The notes beneath the pieces are model-generated. The model made no database searches and had not been told where the DNA came from. It worked only from the letters and a program-made list of their open reading frames with translations. Source: Phoronis australis (Eukaryota; Phoronida; Phoronidae). Taken from it: DNA of 64,000 bases. Positions 1-35,500 of this stretch are shown in pieces. Location: the NCBI GenBank assembly GCA_002633005.1, contig NMRA01000643.1:62001-126000 (forward strand), read 5' to 3'. Position 1 is the first letter of the stretch. Each line of letters opens with the position of its first letter. Made by a program: the position numbers and the translations under genes.

Positions 1-300
1 ACTGTGTATCTTGATTTCAATGTAGCTACAGAAATATCTGACCTGAATTTCCATGGCTCAACCGGAAATTTCAAACTTTCCAAAAATATTAGATGATATG
101 AGAGATCACTGCCAACTCAGTCTCACGAATGTTTTCAGACTTGTAGTAAGTCACTTGACGTGACCATATGACTCGGATGTAATATCTACATACTTAATTC
201 TTGTATAGTTGAAATTTCTGGTCAGTAATTTTCCGTTATGACTGGAGACATAATTAATTATTCTGGACACCACAGAAACACTGTCACCTAAACCCGACTA

Positions 301-22276
<21,976 letters not shown>

Positions 22277-22576
22277 TCATTCAATGCCCAAATTTGAGCA
22301 TGTCTGATGTCACTGAATGTCCACGGAAAACAATTATATGCCAACACCACAAGCACGAAGCCCTTGTGATCCCATTTAATCAAATTTACGTGTTATTTAA
22401 AATTGCTGTCGCACAATTTTTACCTGTTTAATAAAGGAAGAGCGTGAAATACTTCAGCCGGTCACCCCTTTCGTACTAAGATCACGCATGTGTTCGTGAT
22501 CTCGCGAGAAAATGAGACCTCTACTGGACTGTTCGAAAACCAATAGTAAGCGCGTTGAAGTGGAGGGTGCAGTGCT

Positions 22577-22980
22577 CGGTTGCATGAAACAGTCCCAATA
22601 GGGACTCCGCTAAGTTCCCTAAATCTCTTACGTATTTCTTTCATGCTTTATTCACAGATGTAAAATTTTTCTATAATTTTATCTTCATTATGAGCTCCTC
22701 TTTGAGCAATGATATTTCTTAATAATGTAGCTAAAAACAGAGCCTTTAATTCAGTCAAAATAATTAGGGACTTAGTCCTCAAATTAGGGGCGTTGCATGA
22801 AAAGATCCCTACTTATTTTCGGTTACTATTTAGAACTCAACGTAGAGCTAACTCTCGATTTCTATAAAAGCCAAAAATAGGCTTAGTAATGAGACTAAAA
22901 CATCATAAGAAAGGAAAATCAATGTTGTCAAAAACCCATAAAAACACGGTAGATTTAGGGAACTGTTTCATGCAACCCGG
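22577..22980. mobile_element. MITE family C, copy 1
   Basis: Starts CGGTTGCATGAAACAGTCCC and ends with the inverse (GAACTGTTTCATGCAACCCG). The interior (TTATGAGCTCCTCTTTGA.C, TTAGTCCT.AAATTAGGGGCG) matches 52881-53287 end to end, which defines a roughly 400-bp family with short terminal inverted repeats. Non-coding. Confidence 0.75.
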
Positions 22981-24060
22981 TAAAGGTTTTTAGATATTCT
23001 ATTCAGCAATCATGAAGATTAATACATAAACTATATTTGGTGTTTCAAGTTTCTGTTTGAATGCTGCACATGAAGCTTTTTTGAAATTGTCATTAACTTA
23101 AACGATGTTAATCTAAGGATCTCAGGGCCACTTTTCTAAAAAAAACTCCGATTAGAAAGATGTGAAAAGACTTTTTGTTATTCATTATGTACAAGAAAGG
23201 TTACCATTAGTGTACAAACGCGTTCATGTAAATTCAGTGCGTGGTAATTGTTTTTAAAGGTAATAATGTACTGGTTATTACAAAATTACTTCGTTGCACC
23301 ATAGATTTAAACCATCGGGCCGTGGCGTGGCCGTCTGTTGTCAAGTTACTTGAATTATTCAACAGTAAGGGATGTTGAAAACTAAAAATTATGTCACGTG
23401 ATAAATGTTTTTACAACGTTTTCTAGAAAAGCTTAGTTCTGCTAAAGGTATTCAGTTTACGCCGTGAATGAAAGCGCGCAACTGATTAAATGCATAGGTA
23501 TTGTCCAAAAACACCTGCATTGCCTTGTAACGTGCCTGCAAATGAAAACATTTAGAAAGTTTTTTAACAACACATTTTAAAGTGGCGATAAGCTCACGTT
23601 TAGTCACGTACTGCTCTAACATTGGAATCACATCGTTCTTCATTCAGATGAGAAGTAATTTTAGATCTTGCACAGAAATGACAGTTTGGAGACCTTGTAC
23701 TGCGAACAACATGACACTCGTGAAAAGTTTGCATGAGAAACAAAAAGTCCGAGAAAACGAGACAAAAGTCCACTAAAAAGGCGCAGACGTATAGGTCACA
23801 GTTCTGAAGTTGGTACCCCGTTTTTTAGTACCGCCGCTTTTTTTGTCTGCAAAAGGTCTACGACGCCAGAAATCCGAGCCCACCTCCCATATTACATGTT
23901 AAAGGCTGGGTGCGCACTGGTTTGGTCTCAAGCAATGACGAACAATCGGTTCTCTCCAAGACCAGAAACAACGCGCGCGTGAACTAAAAACGTAATGAGG
24001 GATCCTTTTGATCTGCCAGTGTCCGTCAGTGCCAAAGTATGGTTACTATTCAAAAAAACA

Positions 24061-24564
24061 CTATTCCAATACAGCACATTTAAAGCCCAAATTTTTAATA
24101 AAATTATCTCTGGATGGGAACAAAATAAACTGAATAGACCAATTGTTCTGGCACTTGCAGTCCCTATATGACAACATTTGAAAGGTGTACATCCTATAAA
24201 ATTGCACTAGGGTTGTAAGATATGAGCCGCAAAGCAAGATACTCGCTCTAGAGTGAAAGTCAACGAAAGCATATGAGATCGCAGCCTCACATTTTATGTA
24301 ATGGCGATACCTCGCTAGGACCTGCATGACTTCGCCAAACTCGCAAAATAGCATTGCAACACGGTTAACAAAACAATTGCAACTTGTCAAATAACCTCTC
24401 CTATTCCGTTGACGGCATTTTGCGAGTGCGTACGGTGACAAGCTACAGGGTGTCTCGAAAGTTCGCGACCAATTAATTCTGTTCAGTAAGTAAGATACGG
24501 CAAAAATTCTTAGCCTACCACGAGACCTTTCAGTCCTGCAGTAGTTTGTGTTCATGAACTTCAT
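24061..24564 (-). CDS. Unassigned open reading frame, 167 codons from ATG
   Basis: An uninterrupted minus-strand frame of 167 residues (178 if read from a TTG), long for AT-rich non-coding DNA. It is rich in Cys, Tyr, Phe and Arg and has no signal peptide or domain I recognise. There is no matching open frame on the other strand and no convincing neighbouring exon. It could be a fragment of an unknown transposon protein, a single-exon orphan, or chance. Confidence 0.15.
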   Translation of the reverse strand: MKFMNTNYCRTERSRGRLRIFAVSYLLNRINWSRTFETPCSLSPYALAKCRQRNRRGYLTSCNCFVNRVAMLFCEFGEVMQVLARYRHYIKCEAAISYAFVDFHSRASILLCGSYLTTLVQFYRMYTFQMLSYRDCKCQNNWSIQFILFPSRDNFIKNLGFKCAVLE

Positions 24565-25470
24565 AAATGAGGAATTATGAATACGTGAAACGGACAATTT
24601 AGAGAGCTATCCACAGACTGACCCTAGGCTACATAATTATTGGTTCATTACCACAACTGTGTTCCCTTTGACCGATTTGCAAGTGACCTATCCTGCCTAA
24701 AAGTGACAGCTCCAGAGGAAACAGAGGGAGACAGTTGTGCAAATGGAGGGCTATTTTCATGACAAATTACAGTTCTTGAATATCAGCATTTTTCAGACAT
24801 CCCAAGAACATGAAAACCTGGAGACTAAACATTACGAGATCATTTTTATGCCGTGTGAAGTCTTTAAAAGTCCCCATTTTACATTATTGCCAGTTGATGA
24901 ACCTTTATTGCAGTCGCGAATATTTCGAATAAACCATTGACCTAGACGACAGAAGGGAACGGATAGGCGAGCGCCTCGCCCCTACCCATGAATTTTAAAA
25001 CAAAGACTTAGCGAAACATGTAAAAGCCGGAGAGAAATCATAGAACAGCGTTCAGATTACTCTTAGGGGGGTCTGGCCAGGATTTTAGAGGGCACCCAAC
25101 TTTTTTAAAGTTTAACATTATGAATCGTCTACGCTCACTTAAACACATGTTCTTTTTCACACATACTTCGAAATAGTATGAGAAAACTTGTTATGCAAAG
25201 ACTGTATATTCAAGATGACAATTTCAAGGAATGCAAAGCTGTAAACTATTTCTGCGAGGACTCTTTCTGACAAGGGATAATGGAGTGTCTCTTTTTTCAT
25301 TTTTTAAGTTGTTTATCATTTTATTTAGTTTTAAAACTTACTTTAAACACTTGATGTAACTGTGCTCAACCAACATCTTCAGTTGGTATCCTACTGTCCT
25401 AAATGGTTTCTTCAGTAATCCAAGACCATCTCTATAGTAGGCGAAACAATAAAGTTGATCAGGCTCTGTC

Positions 25471-26220
25471 TTACGGTTGTTGATGGTATTGCTGTTGGTG
25501 CTTCATCCAAATCCAACAAGATGCCTGTTCAGCTTCGGTGGCCACATTGCGTAGGAGAGCCTTCTTTCCAGTGACACAGAGACGCCAAGAGTCCTCGTCA
25601 TGGTGGTGACTAATCTGGCCCGGAAACCCCGGGCAGCCCGGCAACCTCCACAGAAAAACTCCAACACCTCCAGCCGTATACGTGGCGATCATTCTTCAGG
25701 TCTGCATACTTCAAGTTCTTCCGCTCGTGTGCCTCTTCCACATTATTCTCCCGCGGGATGGTGAGTTCGATGGGCATGACCTGGTGGGAACAGTCCGAGT
25801 AAATGACCAAATCAAGGCGCTGGGTAGTCTGGACATTGTGCTGTGGGAAGGATCTCTGGTGACCGGCAAGATCAGCCCACACTTTCCAGTCGTTGGCTGC
25901 GTGCAGGATGACTTTCTGTGCTGGGGTCTTCCTCTTACTTGCCTCATCTCCACTTCTTCTGAAACTGATGAATTCAGTCCGGTGGCTTCTCCACTTTGGC
26001 TTGTTATTGACTTCACTAACCATTACACTTACGAAAACTTTCAGTACCTGGTTGTGTCGGTATGTGTACCTTCCTTGGGCCAAACGTGACAGACGCGCTG
26101 CAAGATGACAGCCGGGATGTGCTCTAAAGTACATCTGCGTCCACACTGAATACACAAGCTCGGGTTGTCAGTAAGGAAGGCCCCAAGTAGCAAAAAGTTG
26201 CTGGGTGTAGGCAGTACATC
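25471..26220 (-). pseudogene. Retroelement C-terminal domain remnant (zinc knuckle plus LTVPWE-type domain), frameshifted
   Basis: Read 3' to 5' on the plus strand, the frames give DVLPTPSNF, then CIQCGRRCTLEHI followed by GCH (a CCHC knuckle), GRYTYRHNQVLK, LDLVIYSDCSHQVMPIELTI with VEEAHERKNLKYADL, and finally VATEAEQASCWIW. This order is the conserved C-terminal region downstream of reverse transcriptase in a common invertebrate retroelement family. At least two frame changes, near 26110 and near 25630, break it. I saw no reverse transcriptase core (YADD) upstream, so only the 3' end of the element is present. Confidence 0.65.
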
Positions 26221-29179
26221 AATGTGCTACCATGTGAAGTCCCACCAAGTCAACTAAGATTATTTCTCATTACTTTCAAGGGTTCTGATATACCAGTTCA
26301 CGTATTCACGGAAATTAACCGACTCATAGACGATTTGTTGGCTATCATAAGCTATTGAAATTGACATGCTTTAGAACTTTGTTGCATGCTCAAATACGAT
26401 AAAATCTTTGTCATCTTGCTCCAAACAACAAAATGCACTAAGTGTTTTTTGTTAATCTGAAATAACTCTCTAAAATGTTGATGCTTCAACTCATGATTTT
26501 GAAGTAAAATCATGGAATTTGGAAAGTTCAATATCATTTGTCGGTAATAGTCGGATAAGTTGGTCCCATTTCAAATTCTGTCAGGAATACTTAAAAAATA
26601 AAATGAAGTGTCGCAATATACAATTACCCACTCTTATGGATCACGCGCGCCACTCTACTCACACTTTTTCGTGAAATCTACAACATTTGAGAAGATACGC
26701 GACAAATTATGTTCGCCTCCCGAGCGNGTTACCATTTTCCATGCCGGGGACATTTTGAACAGCCACTCAGGCAGGGCACCAGGAACCCCGCAAAGGGAAC
26801 CTTTTGAAAATGTTCCCCTGATCGTTGCGTGACATGAAATGAAGTGACCTTTCCCCACAGAGGGTTTTACTTAAAGTTAATCATAAGACCTGCCATTTCC
26901 ACTCTCGGAACCAGAGGAAATTGTAACCAAAATTTTCCAACGCGTTCCGGCCCTCTAGTCGACCATTCCAGCAGAGATGAAACTGTTTCACGGTAGGGGT
27001 AGTCACGTACGTTTCACCCCTTAAATTCTTTTTAACACCATGACTTTGAAGGATACTCCGTCTTAACTCCTGTACTTGCTGAGGTATAAAACCTAACCAT
27101 TTCTCGTTGAATTATAGATCATTGATGTACGGGTACCAAGAATTCTGGTGGCTACCTTCACTAGGTTCCCCCCCCCCCCAAGCAGTAATGTTTGCACGGG
27201 AGATTTCGGAGGAATTTGGCTTTGGGACAGAGACAAATTTCGAGTTAGGTCAAATTAGCCAGCGCATCCTACCCAAGCGACCAAAAGGAGTTACACCACA
27301 CGGTGTAGGAGGTTCGAGACACAGGTAAATCTAGAACGGGTGTCGACCGTCGGGGTACAGGTGGCTGGAGTCGGATTGGTAAACTGCGGGTGTCGCGGAC
27401 TGGTAGTCACGGCACTACGTCTCCCTGGCGAGACCTGACCGTCCTTGTCACATTCAATGTTCGTTCTTGCAAGCTTGGTGTCAGAAGTTTCATAACAAAA
27501 GAATAATTTCTTACTTCTTAGTCAAACGCGTTGTCCCCAGCCATGGAAACTCATCAGTGCTTACACATATAGCCACAAATAATATTAAGTACATGTATAA
27601 GGTACGCCAATGATAGGCGCATTGCTCTGTGAAAATTGAAGAAAATCCCTCGTTATACACACCCCCCGGCCAAGAAGGCCTTCCTGACGACACTTAGGTT
27701 CCATTATATCAGAGCCGGTGTCATTAACAACACTATAAAATTGCAGTCACATCGCGTTTGAACCAAATGTGTTATGCCATTGATCACCGTTGTGTATCAT
27801 AGTATTATTTAAGTTATCCGTTCGACAGACTTTGTTCACCCTGTTTGGAAGAGTAATTTTAAGAGTAATTTGTGACCTTTGTGTCATTGTCTGCCCTTGA
27901 AGGAATGTGTACAAGTTACTTCAAGTTACCTCATCCAGCACTGGCCTCAAACATCGTAGTGGAACTGGCAGTATGCTCTAGCCTTCTCAAACTTATTTGT
28001 TCGCAACCCCAGACAACGCGAACTTCCGCTGCTTAGTTTACTAATGAGAGAAAAGCAATAAAGTTGTGATTCGCAGCTGCAAAATTTACCATTGACTCTA
28101 CGTTGTTCGTCATCTTGAATAGTTTCACTGTTGATATTCTAGTCTGTGGTATTATGTAATATATTAACGTGGTTCTGTTCATTTTATATTTGGTGGATGG
28201 ACGATATATTTTTTGGCCTATTTTCAACATTTTAATGACACATTTTGCTCCAATATTTGTCATTGCGACTGCAGCGTTTGGTTTGTTGACGAGATAAACA
28301 ATAAAACTCCAAAGAAATCGTCTCCTATTTTGAAAGAAGAAGTGTGACCGCTCGGTCAAAAATAAAGAAATAAGTAGACTGTCGTTTATTTATAGCTATA
28401 CAGACTTTTATCACAATTGATGGAAGACGAAAGTTTTTTGTTGTGTGCCCTATGTGCTCGTGTGAGGGGTACACTTCGCAATCGTCACAAAAATGGACTA
28501 TTGTCGCAAAAACACGCTGGAACACTGCGATGCTGCATAGAAAATTTTCCCTTTATTTTAATAAATTTAGAATGAAGGTTGCAAATTCATCGAAGTAGTT
28601 CACATACATTTTCCACTTCATTCATCGGACCATTTTGTGGTGCAGCTGGCTTTGAAATTCAAAAGGTTTAAACGTAGTGAGTTCCGTAAAAACACTGAGT
28701 CCTTTTTTCGTTTTGAATGTTTAAATTTCAGCTGGTTCAAAAACTGAAATCGAATTGGGCCTTTTTCTCTCATGATCGGCCTCATAAAATTCCTTACCTT
28801 GGTAGGAATCCTGTCCGTTCCCACTACTCAAGTCATACTTAGACAGAAGGATACATGCACTCACTATTTTCGAAATCGCAAGAATATTGTCCAACCCCAT
28901 TGAACTCCGCTGAAGCTTTTCTCAGTCATTGGAATCCTATCACGGTAGTGTTCTAAGCTTTTTTAACCTGCTAAACAGGGCGGCTCAATGCAGCTTTAAA
29001 AAATTTTCTTCTGTCTCATTGCAACAAACTTGTGTGAAAATGCGGAAAAATTTGCAGTCACAATAAAAGTTGTCCCTTTTTGGTTAGGACTGAACCCTCT
29101 GCGTAGCCGGCGAAATCGTGCTTTCGTCGCTTTTCAGTCAAAGATTATCAATAGTATTTTTTTTCTCAGCTTCACACCT

Positions 29180-29462
29180 CCATCAACTAATAAATACCTA
29201 AGCCAATAACCAACTCCGACGGTCGGTGTCGGCACTGTCAGTGACGTCCAATGAGCTATAAAATTATCTCCTGTGTGTCGTCACTGAGTTCTTCCTGTCG
29301 TGGTGCCGCACGCTGACACCCCAAGACGCGAGCGTCGGTTACATCATCAACATTCAACCCGGAAGTAGGTGGTCAACAATGTCACGTGATCTATAATGGC
29401 AGCCTGCAGCAGGTCTTGATTTCATGTCGGCTTGACTGAATGTAATTCGTCCAAGTACAATA
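29180..29462 (+). promoter_or_regulatory. Proximal promoter region of VAC14
   Basis: Within 280 bp upstream of the start codon: TGACGTCC (CRE-like, 29242-29249) overlapping CCAAT (29248-29252), TATAAAA (29257-29263), CCGGAAGT (ETS-type, 29359-29366) and GTCACGTGAT (E-box, 29381-29390), followed by ATAATGGC. These motifs suggest a proximal promoter, but the transcription start is unknown. Confidence 0.45.
29381..29390. promoter_or_regulatory. CLEAR-like E-box
   Basis: GTCACGTGAT differs at the last base from the CLEAR consensus GTCACGTGAC bound by TFEB/MITF factors at lysosomal genes. It lies about 75 bp upstream of the VAC14 start codon. Function is inferred from position and gene role. Confidence 0.35.
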
Positions 29463-29563
29463 ATGAACGATAAAGATTATGCACCGCTGAGTCCAGCATG
29501 CGTTCGTGCATTGAATGACAAACTGTACGAGAAAAGAAAAACTGCGGCGCTGGAGATAGAGAA
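29463..29563 (+). CDS. VAC14: VAC14 exon 1 (residues 1-34)
   Basis: The start is set by the first ATG of the conserved frame ([20 protein letters not shown]). Donor GAA|GTAAGT leaves two bases of a lysine codon. Followed by a 3.2-kb intron. Confidence 0.93.
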
Positions 29564-32500
29564 GTAAGTTTTCGCTCAGCTAACGTAGGTCGAGTAGCAG
29601 TCGGTAGACTCGAGTCGAGTTGTTGTAGACAACCGGGTGGGATTGGGAATCAGCAATTGGTAGGACTTCAAAACCACTTGTCCAGACTTAAAAACCAAAT
29701 GGCCTGTGATCAAACGTGGACCTCAGAATATGATGGTCTCACCCAAGAAATAGTTGGCTGGCCGTCCCAAAGGCAAAACACGATAGCAGGTGAACCAATT
29801 GGTTGGTGATAAAACACAACAGCTAGACTTCCTCAGAGACTCGTGTTGAATGTTTCGAAGGATTCAAGTGTCATCTAGTTCTTATTTTTCATATCCGTTT
29901 GATTGTTCACAATCGGTGATTTGTTTGGCCACTGTGTTTGAGCACCAGCCAACCGGTTTTAGGTCTGGACAACCAGTTTTTTGGGTGCAGCCTTCTGGTT
30001 TTGAGGTACAGGCCATTGCGTTTTGAGGTCCACTCACCAAGTTAGAGCCCCGGCCATTTGGTTTTGGATGTATTCCAGTCAGTTGTGTGTGCTCCCATTT
30101 TTACTGTGCCCACCAGGAGCGCGAAGTATTAAAAATGGCCAATTGCTGATTAGGGCAACTGATAGAAGAACTGCTCGTAGACAAAGTTTGATTACGAGAG
30201 TATTTGTTCGAGCTGGAAGGAATTAAAGACATTGAAAGCCTCCTAATTGTCCTTCTATATGCAAAAGGTACTTATAACAACGTGACTTTGATGTTTTAAT
30301 CATAATTCGCTGAAAAGCTTCCGGCGTATGTAATCCTTAACAAAACCAGTTCTGTACTACGGTAATTGATATCAGATTTTTTTTCACAGCCACAATACTG
30401 AAAGAACAAGATTTCTGTGTTCCACTGTAATGTCAATTGGTTTACTTTCTTCGTGTTTTCACAATGTGATTAGAAAGTCAAATGTACATCAACATGGGAA
30501 TTTTAATGTTGTCTACTTGGCTATACTATTATTGAGGCCTGTTTGGGTATTATTACAATTATCCAGGGACATCGCATTCCACACAATGTTTAGTGTCGAA
30601 TGTTTTGATTTAATTTTACGATCGTCACAAAAAGTGAGGCAATTTTAAGTTTTAACAAATTCTTTTTTCTATTTTTATACGGTAGTAGTAAGGTAGCTGG
30701 AATAGAGCTCAGAAGTTTTATTTTTAGCTTAAAGATTGGTACTTCATTCTTAATTTGGCTTTCGTGGAAGTTAGCCATTTTTTACCCACCGATGTAGGGC
30801 TCAATATAACTTTATTAAAATTAATTTGTTATCCTTCCTGCCATTAATATTTTTGTACAAATTTAGCTTTAATTGCTCAGAGACATGAAACCAGATGTTT
30901 TGTGATGAATGAGGAAATATGAATACATGGTGTGACTGTTTTGGTTTTTTCTGGAGCCTGATTTTGATTGATAGCAAATTGTCAGTAAGCACGTCTGGTC
31001 ATCAAGTGCTTTATGCATGAGTCACCAGGCTCATTGGAACAGTTGCTGACTTCTGTTTTTGTTGAGTATTACTGAATATGAAAGTCTTTCGACTGCATTA
31101 TTTGTTAATCCCAAGATATTGCCATTGATAGACTCATCTCAAAAAATTGTTCATGTATTCATTGATGAAGTGAAAATTAGACTAAGCTGGGTACGGTAAC
31201 AGACACCCGTGATCACTTAAGACTCGGTGATGAATATTAAGTCCAAAATGATCTCATCTTGTTGTCGTTTTCTACCAAAAATGAAAAAAAGATTTGAGAA
31301 AATGGTCATGCGACACGATGGAAGACCCTAGTCTTGGCCCTTGATAGAAGATGCGATTATGAGTAGATGAGGGCGAAGCCTGCGGACAGCTTCGCAAGAT
31401 CAGACAATCTCGCCTTCTGTCCTTGTTGTATTTGATGTGGGCATGGTATGGTCAGCGTGGAACTGGCTGGAAGGCGACGGTATTCCTGATTCTTTGGTAG
31501 ACAAGACGCTGGATTGAAGGCAACAGTGTCGTTGGCTACTTGTATAGTGTTTGACTTACCTGAAGCTGTCTATCCCTTGATCAATTTTAGCTTAGTGCTT
31601 TCAAGCGTTCATTAGACTGACTGTTGTATCGAAATATTTCATTCATTCAAAAGATGCAATAGTACAGATTGCAACTAACTGTCTTGCTTTTACCATAAAG
31701 CTTTTATACAGTTGTAGGCGCTGGGCATTTCTTAATTTATTTCACTTATGTTTAGACCGTCGTTTTTCAGAAACCTAGGGTTTATTACTCAGCCCAAAAC
31801 TACTGGGGCAAAGAGAATCGACATTTATTAATTTTAACAAGCCTGGCTTCTGTTACCAGTTTGGTTTTTCGAGTGTCATTTTTCAATCCTGTCTGAGTAA
31901 ATTTGCTTTCAAAACAACACTACAATGGGTAAACTAGACCTTGATCATGCACATCCATGCGTTCTAGTCACTAACATTATAAAAAACTTGTACCAGTTTA
32001 CATTAGTCTTTGAATGAGGTCACAAAATACCAAAAGCTCAAATGTGCCTTGCAGATTACCGCTGCCTTTGACGATAGGATGCTCATTAATTATGCTAATT
32101 TATGAACTTTTCTCAGTGCATAATATTTTAATGTAAGTTTTGATTTAGACCACACTACAAAATTTGTCTGAACTTTTTTCCTGGTCTAGTCAGAAGTGAT
32201 TTTGACCATGTATTGTAAATAAAATGACATCATGACAGTGTTTTAAATTATTGTTTTGTTTTTGTTTTGTGTGAACTTTTGTTGATTTTTTAATGAAAAT
32301 CATTGCAGTTCTATTTTGGTGCCTTTTTATATAAAAGAATCAATTTTTCAAAAACAATTCCTGACGGCACTTTGGAGAATTGAAGCATAATATCTATCAC
32401 TTTCATACGAATCCGATCAGCCATTTGTAACTGATGATGTTCCAAATTTAGCTAAGTTTTTTACATTTTCCTGATGTCCCACACACCCTTAATCGCAGTT

Positions 32501-35500
32501 GGGTACTGCCTGAGACCAAGATTGGTGCACTATATAGTCGAATTGTGTTCTTATTGCAAAAATTGCCTAAGGTTGAACATGTAATGAAATTAATTTTAAC
32601 TTGCGCCTACTGGGGCTCACAAACATAGTCTGACAATGGTTTGTGAAATTCCAGAGTTCTGGACGGATAGGGAGATTGAGAATTAAGTACTTTATAACTG
32701 AAAAATAGTGATGCAACTGTTATGTAACTTTCAGAATGGTCAGAGAATTCCATTTAAAAGGACAAGGAGAACAGGTAGCTCGCATATTGAAAATTCTGGG
32801 TGATGATTTTGCGACGTCGATGAATCCACAACCTCGCAAGGGAGGCCTGATCGGATTGGCTGCTTGTGCAATTGCCCTAGGAAAGGTAAAGTCATAGACT
32901 GTGGAAATTGTGTGTCAGTTGCTCAAGGCAAATTCCCTAACCATTTTAAGGTATGTAGGTCCATTTTGTGGGTCATGGGTTCATGATTACAAAGGTTGCA
33001 TGTGTTTTAAAAAGTCTGCCACATGTGTCTGCAATGGACAGTGTTTTCTGCTACAGAAATTTCCAAATTCACACACGCACTTGTGAAGTCTATGTTGGTG
33101 CTGCTTAAAGCCTGGGTATGTCCGCGTTAAATTAAGTGGTGGTGCCAGACTTCAATGATATTGGTCTCATATTTTGAACAAAGGACTCCTTTCCTATGAG
33201 TTTTGTTGAACAACGTCACTTCAGAGTATAGATTGTTACATTGCTAGATGATTTATTGTCATAGGAAAAGTGAGAAAACCTGTTGCATGCATAATCAAGC
33301 ATTTGTGCATTCTAGTCGTAAGCATATTGTCTCCCTAACAGTACTCCTTTTTTATTATAACACAATTCTGTTCCCACTGTAGACATATCGGGACTTGGCT
33401 GCTTGATGAAGCAATTTAAATTTTCACAAAAATGAACTACTGTTTTGTAAACTTTGTTTGCTTTTTGTCATACATCTGCCCAATTGAACGTGATTACTGC
33501 AAAGGATTTCTGAACAAGCTGTGCAATTACACTAATTGAAATGTCTGTCTGTATAATGTGCAAATTGCTGGTGACATTTGCAAACAGTATTAATTCTCAT
33601 CTAGTCAAGCACTGCTATATCGGAAAACATTTCTGGTACATTGCAACTTCTGACCTATTACCAGCTGCTAATCACTAAAATTTTGTTGTTTTTTTCACTT
33701 TATGACATTTTTACACATAGTCTAAATGGAGACTTATCTCAAAACTTACTACTGGTTGTAAGTCTTTTTTAGACTCTGTGTACAAAAAACACATTACAAA
33801 TATTTTAGTGCAACAGGAGGGCCCTATTACCTGACCAAACAAGCTGTTAACTTATCAAAGACGTAACTTTTATGAGCACTGTCAGAACTTTTACATGTTG
33901 TTACAGTATGTTAAATAACTGACCAAAGGGGGAGCTGTTGTTTGGATTTCTTTGATGTTATCATTTTAGGATTCCGCATTCTATGCGAGTAGTTTGGTGC
34001 GGCCCGTACTCAGCTGTTTCTTTGATCCAGACTGCAGGGTGCGCTACTATGCGTGCGAATCATTGTACAACATAGTCAAAGTTACAAGAGGCTCGGTGCT
34101 TCCACACTTTAATGAAATATTTGATGGCCTCAGCAAGGTATGTCTGATGACTAGCTGGCATTACCAAAGCCATTTTGAAAGATTTGCATTGGTTTGGAAC
34201 TGCCATTCATACATTATGTTTATTTTATCAAAGGTTGTACACCTACTCCTTTCTAAGACCATTGTATTTAAAACTTTAAGTAGCATATATTCATGAAAGC
34301 ACTTTATGAAGATGGACTCTAAGGTGTAATATGAATTCCCGGCTTAATTTTACATCAGTTGTAAAGTTTCTTGTTTGCATTCATATACCTTCTACTGTCC
34401 TGACTATTATCTGAGTATGACTGATGATGAAATTATCATCAAGGCTGGTTTATATTAATGGCAAAATCACTGTGCAACCACTATGTCCTGTGTAATTCTA
34501 ATATCATGTCTTTGTTTTCTCAAAATGTTTGGTGTGGTTAGGTTTTATCCTTGGTCTCTGCTAATTGAATCAAAATGCCTATCCTTTGCTCCTAATGGTT
34601 TAATTCTTAGTTCAATTTGATATCCTATTGTTCAGAACTAGTTGACATTAAGGTTATTTAAGACACAGGAAAATGCCCAAATTTGATTAACTTCAGAACA
34701 TCGTATCTCAGAAATGGCTGATCCGATTTGTAAAAAGCTTTCTGATACAACATTTGATGCACTGTTCACCAAAATGCTGTTAGATTTTTAAAATGTTCTG
34801 CAGTTGTACGGGGAGCTTTCAAAAATAGAATTTATACAAGTTATGAAAACACCCAAAAGTTACAAATGAAATGATGGTTTAGAAGGCTAATGTTTTTAGG
34901 TTCATCTTGAAGATTTATATCAAACAAAATTTATTCATGTTATTGATACCTTTGTTTTTCTATGAATTTACTTTTCTTTTTTGTTACATTTTACAATAAA
35001 AGGAATGGTCATGTGGTCCAATTAATGGCAAATGCTACTTTCAGAAAATAAAACTGAATTAAAATGATTGTGTAGTTCTGTAGAATACACACATACGAAG
35101 CTTCTACTCGGGTCTTAGCCTTGTGGTTATGAAATTACTTATTAATAACAGCTTAACCTGTAGTCTGCTTTGTCTTGTCTTTTCCCGTTTAGTTAACAGC
35201 CGATCCTGACCAGAATGTAAGAAGTGGGTCTGAAACACTTGACAGACTAATGAAGGTAAATTTTCAAAAATATCCTGTTTTCTTACATATGATATTGTCA
35301 TATTCAACCATTTTATGTTCCTTGTGGTCTAAAGGAAATCAAAACTTAGACCACAAACACATTCACCAAAGACTTTATATATTAAGAACACCCCCTCCCC
35401 TGAAATGCATCAAAAATGGCAAATGCTTATTGGGTACAGTCGAATTTCTTAACGGTTTGCAGTCTTAAATCAAACCTTATTTTTTATGGAAAGCGGTTTT

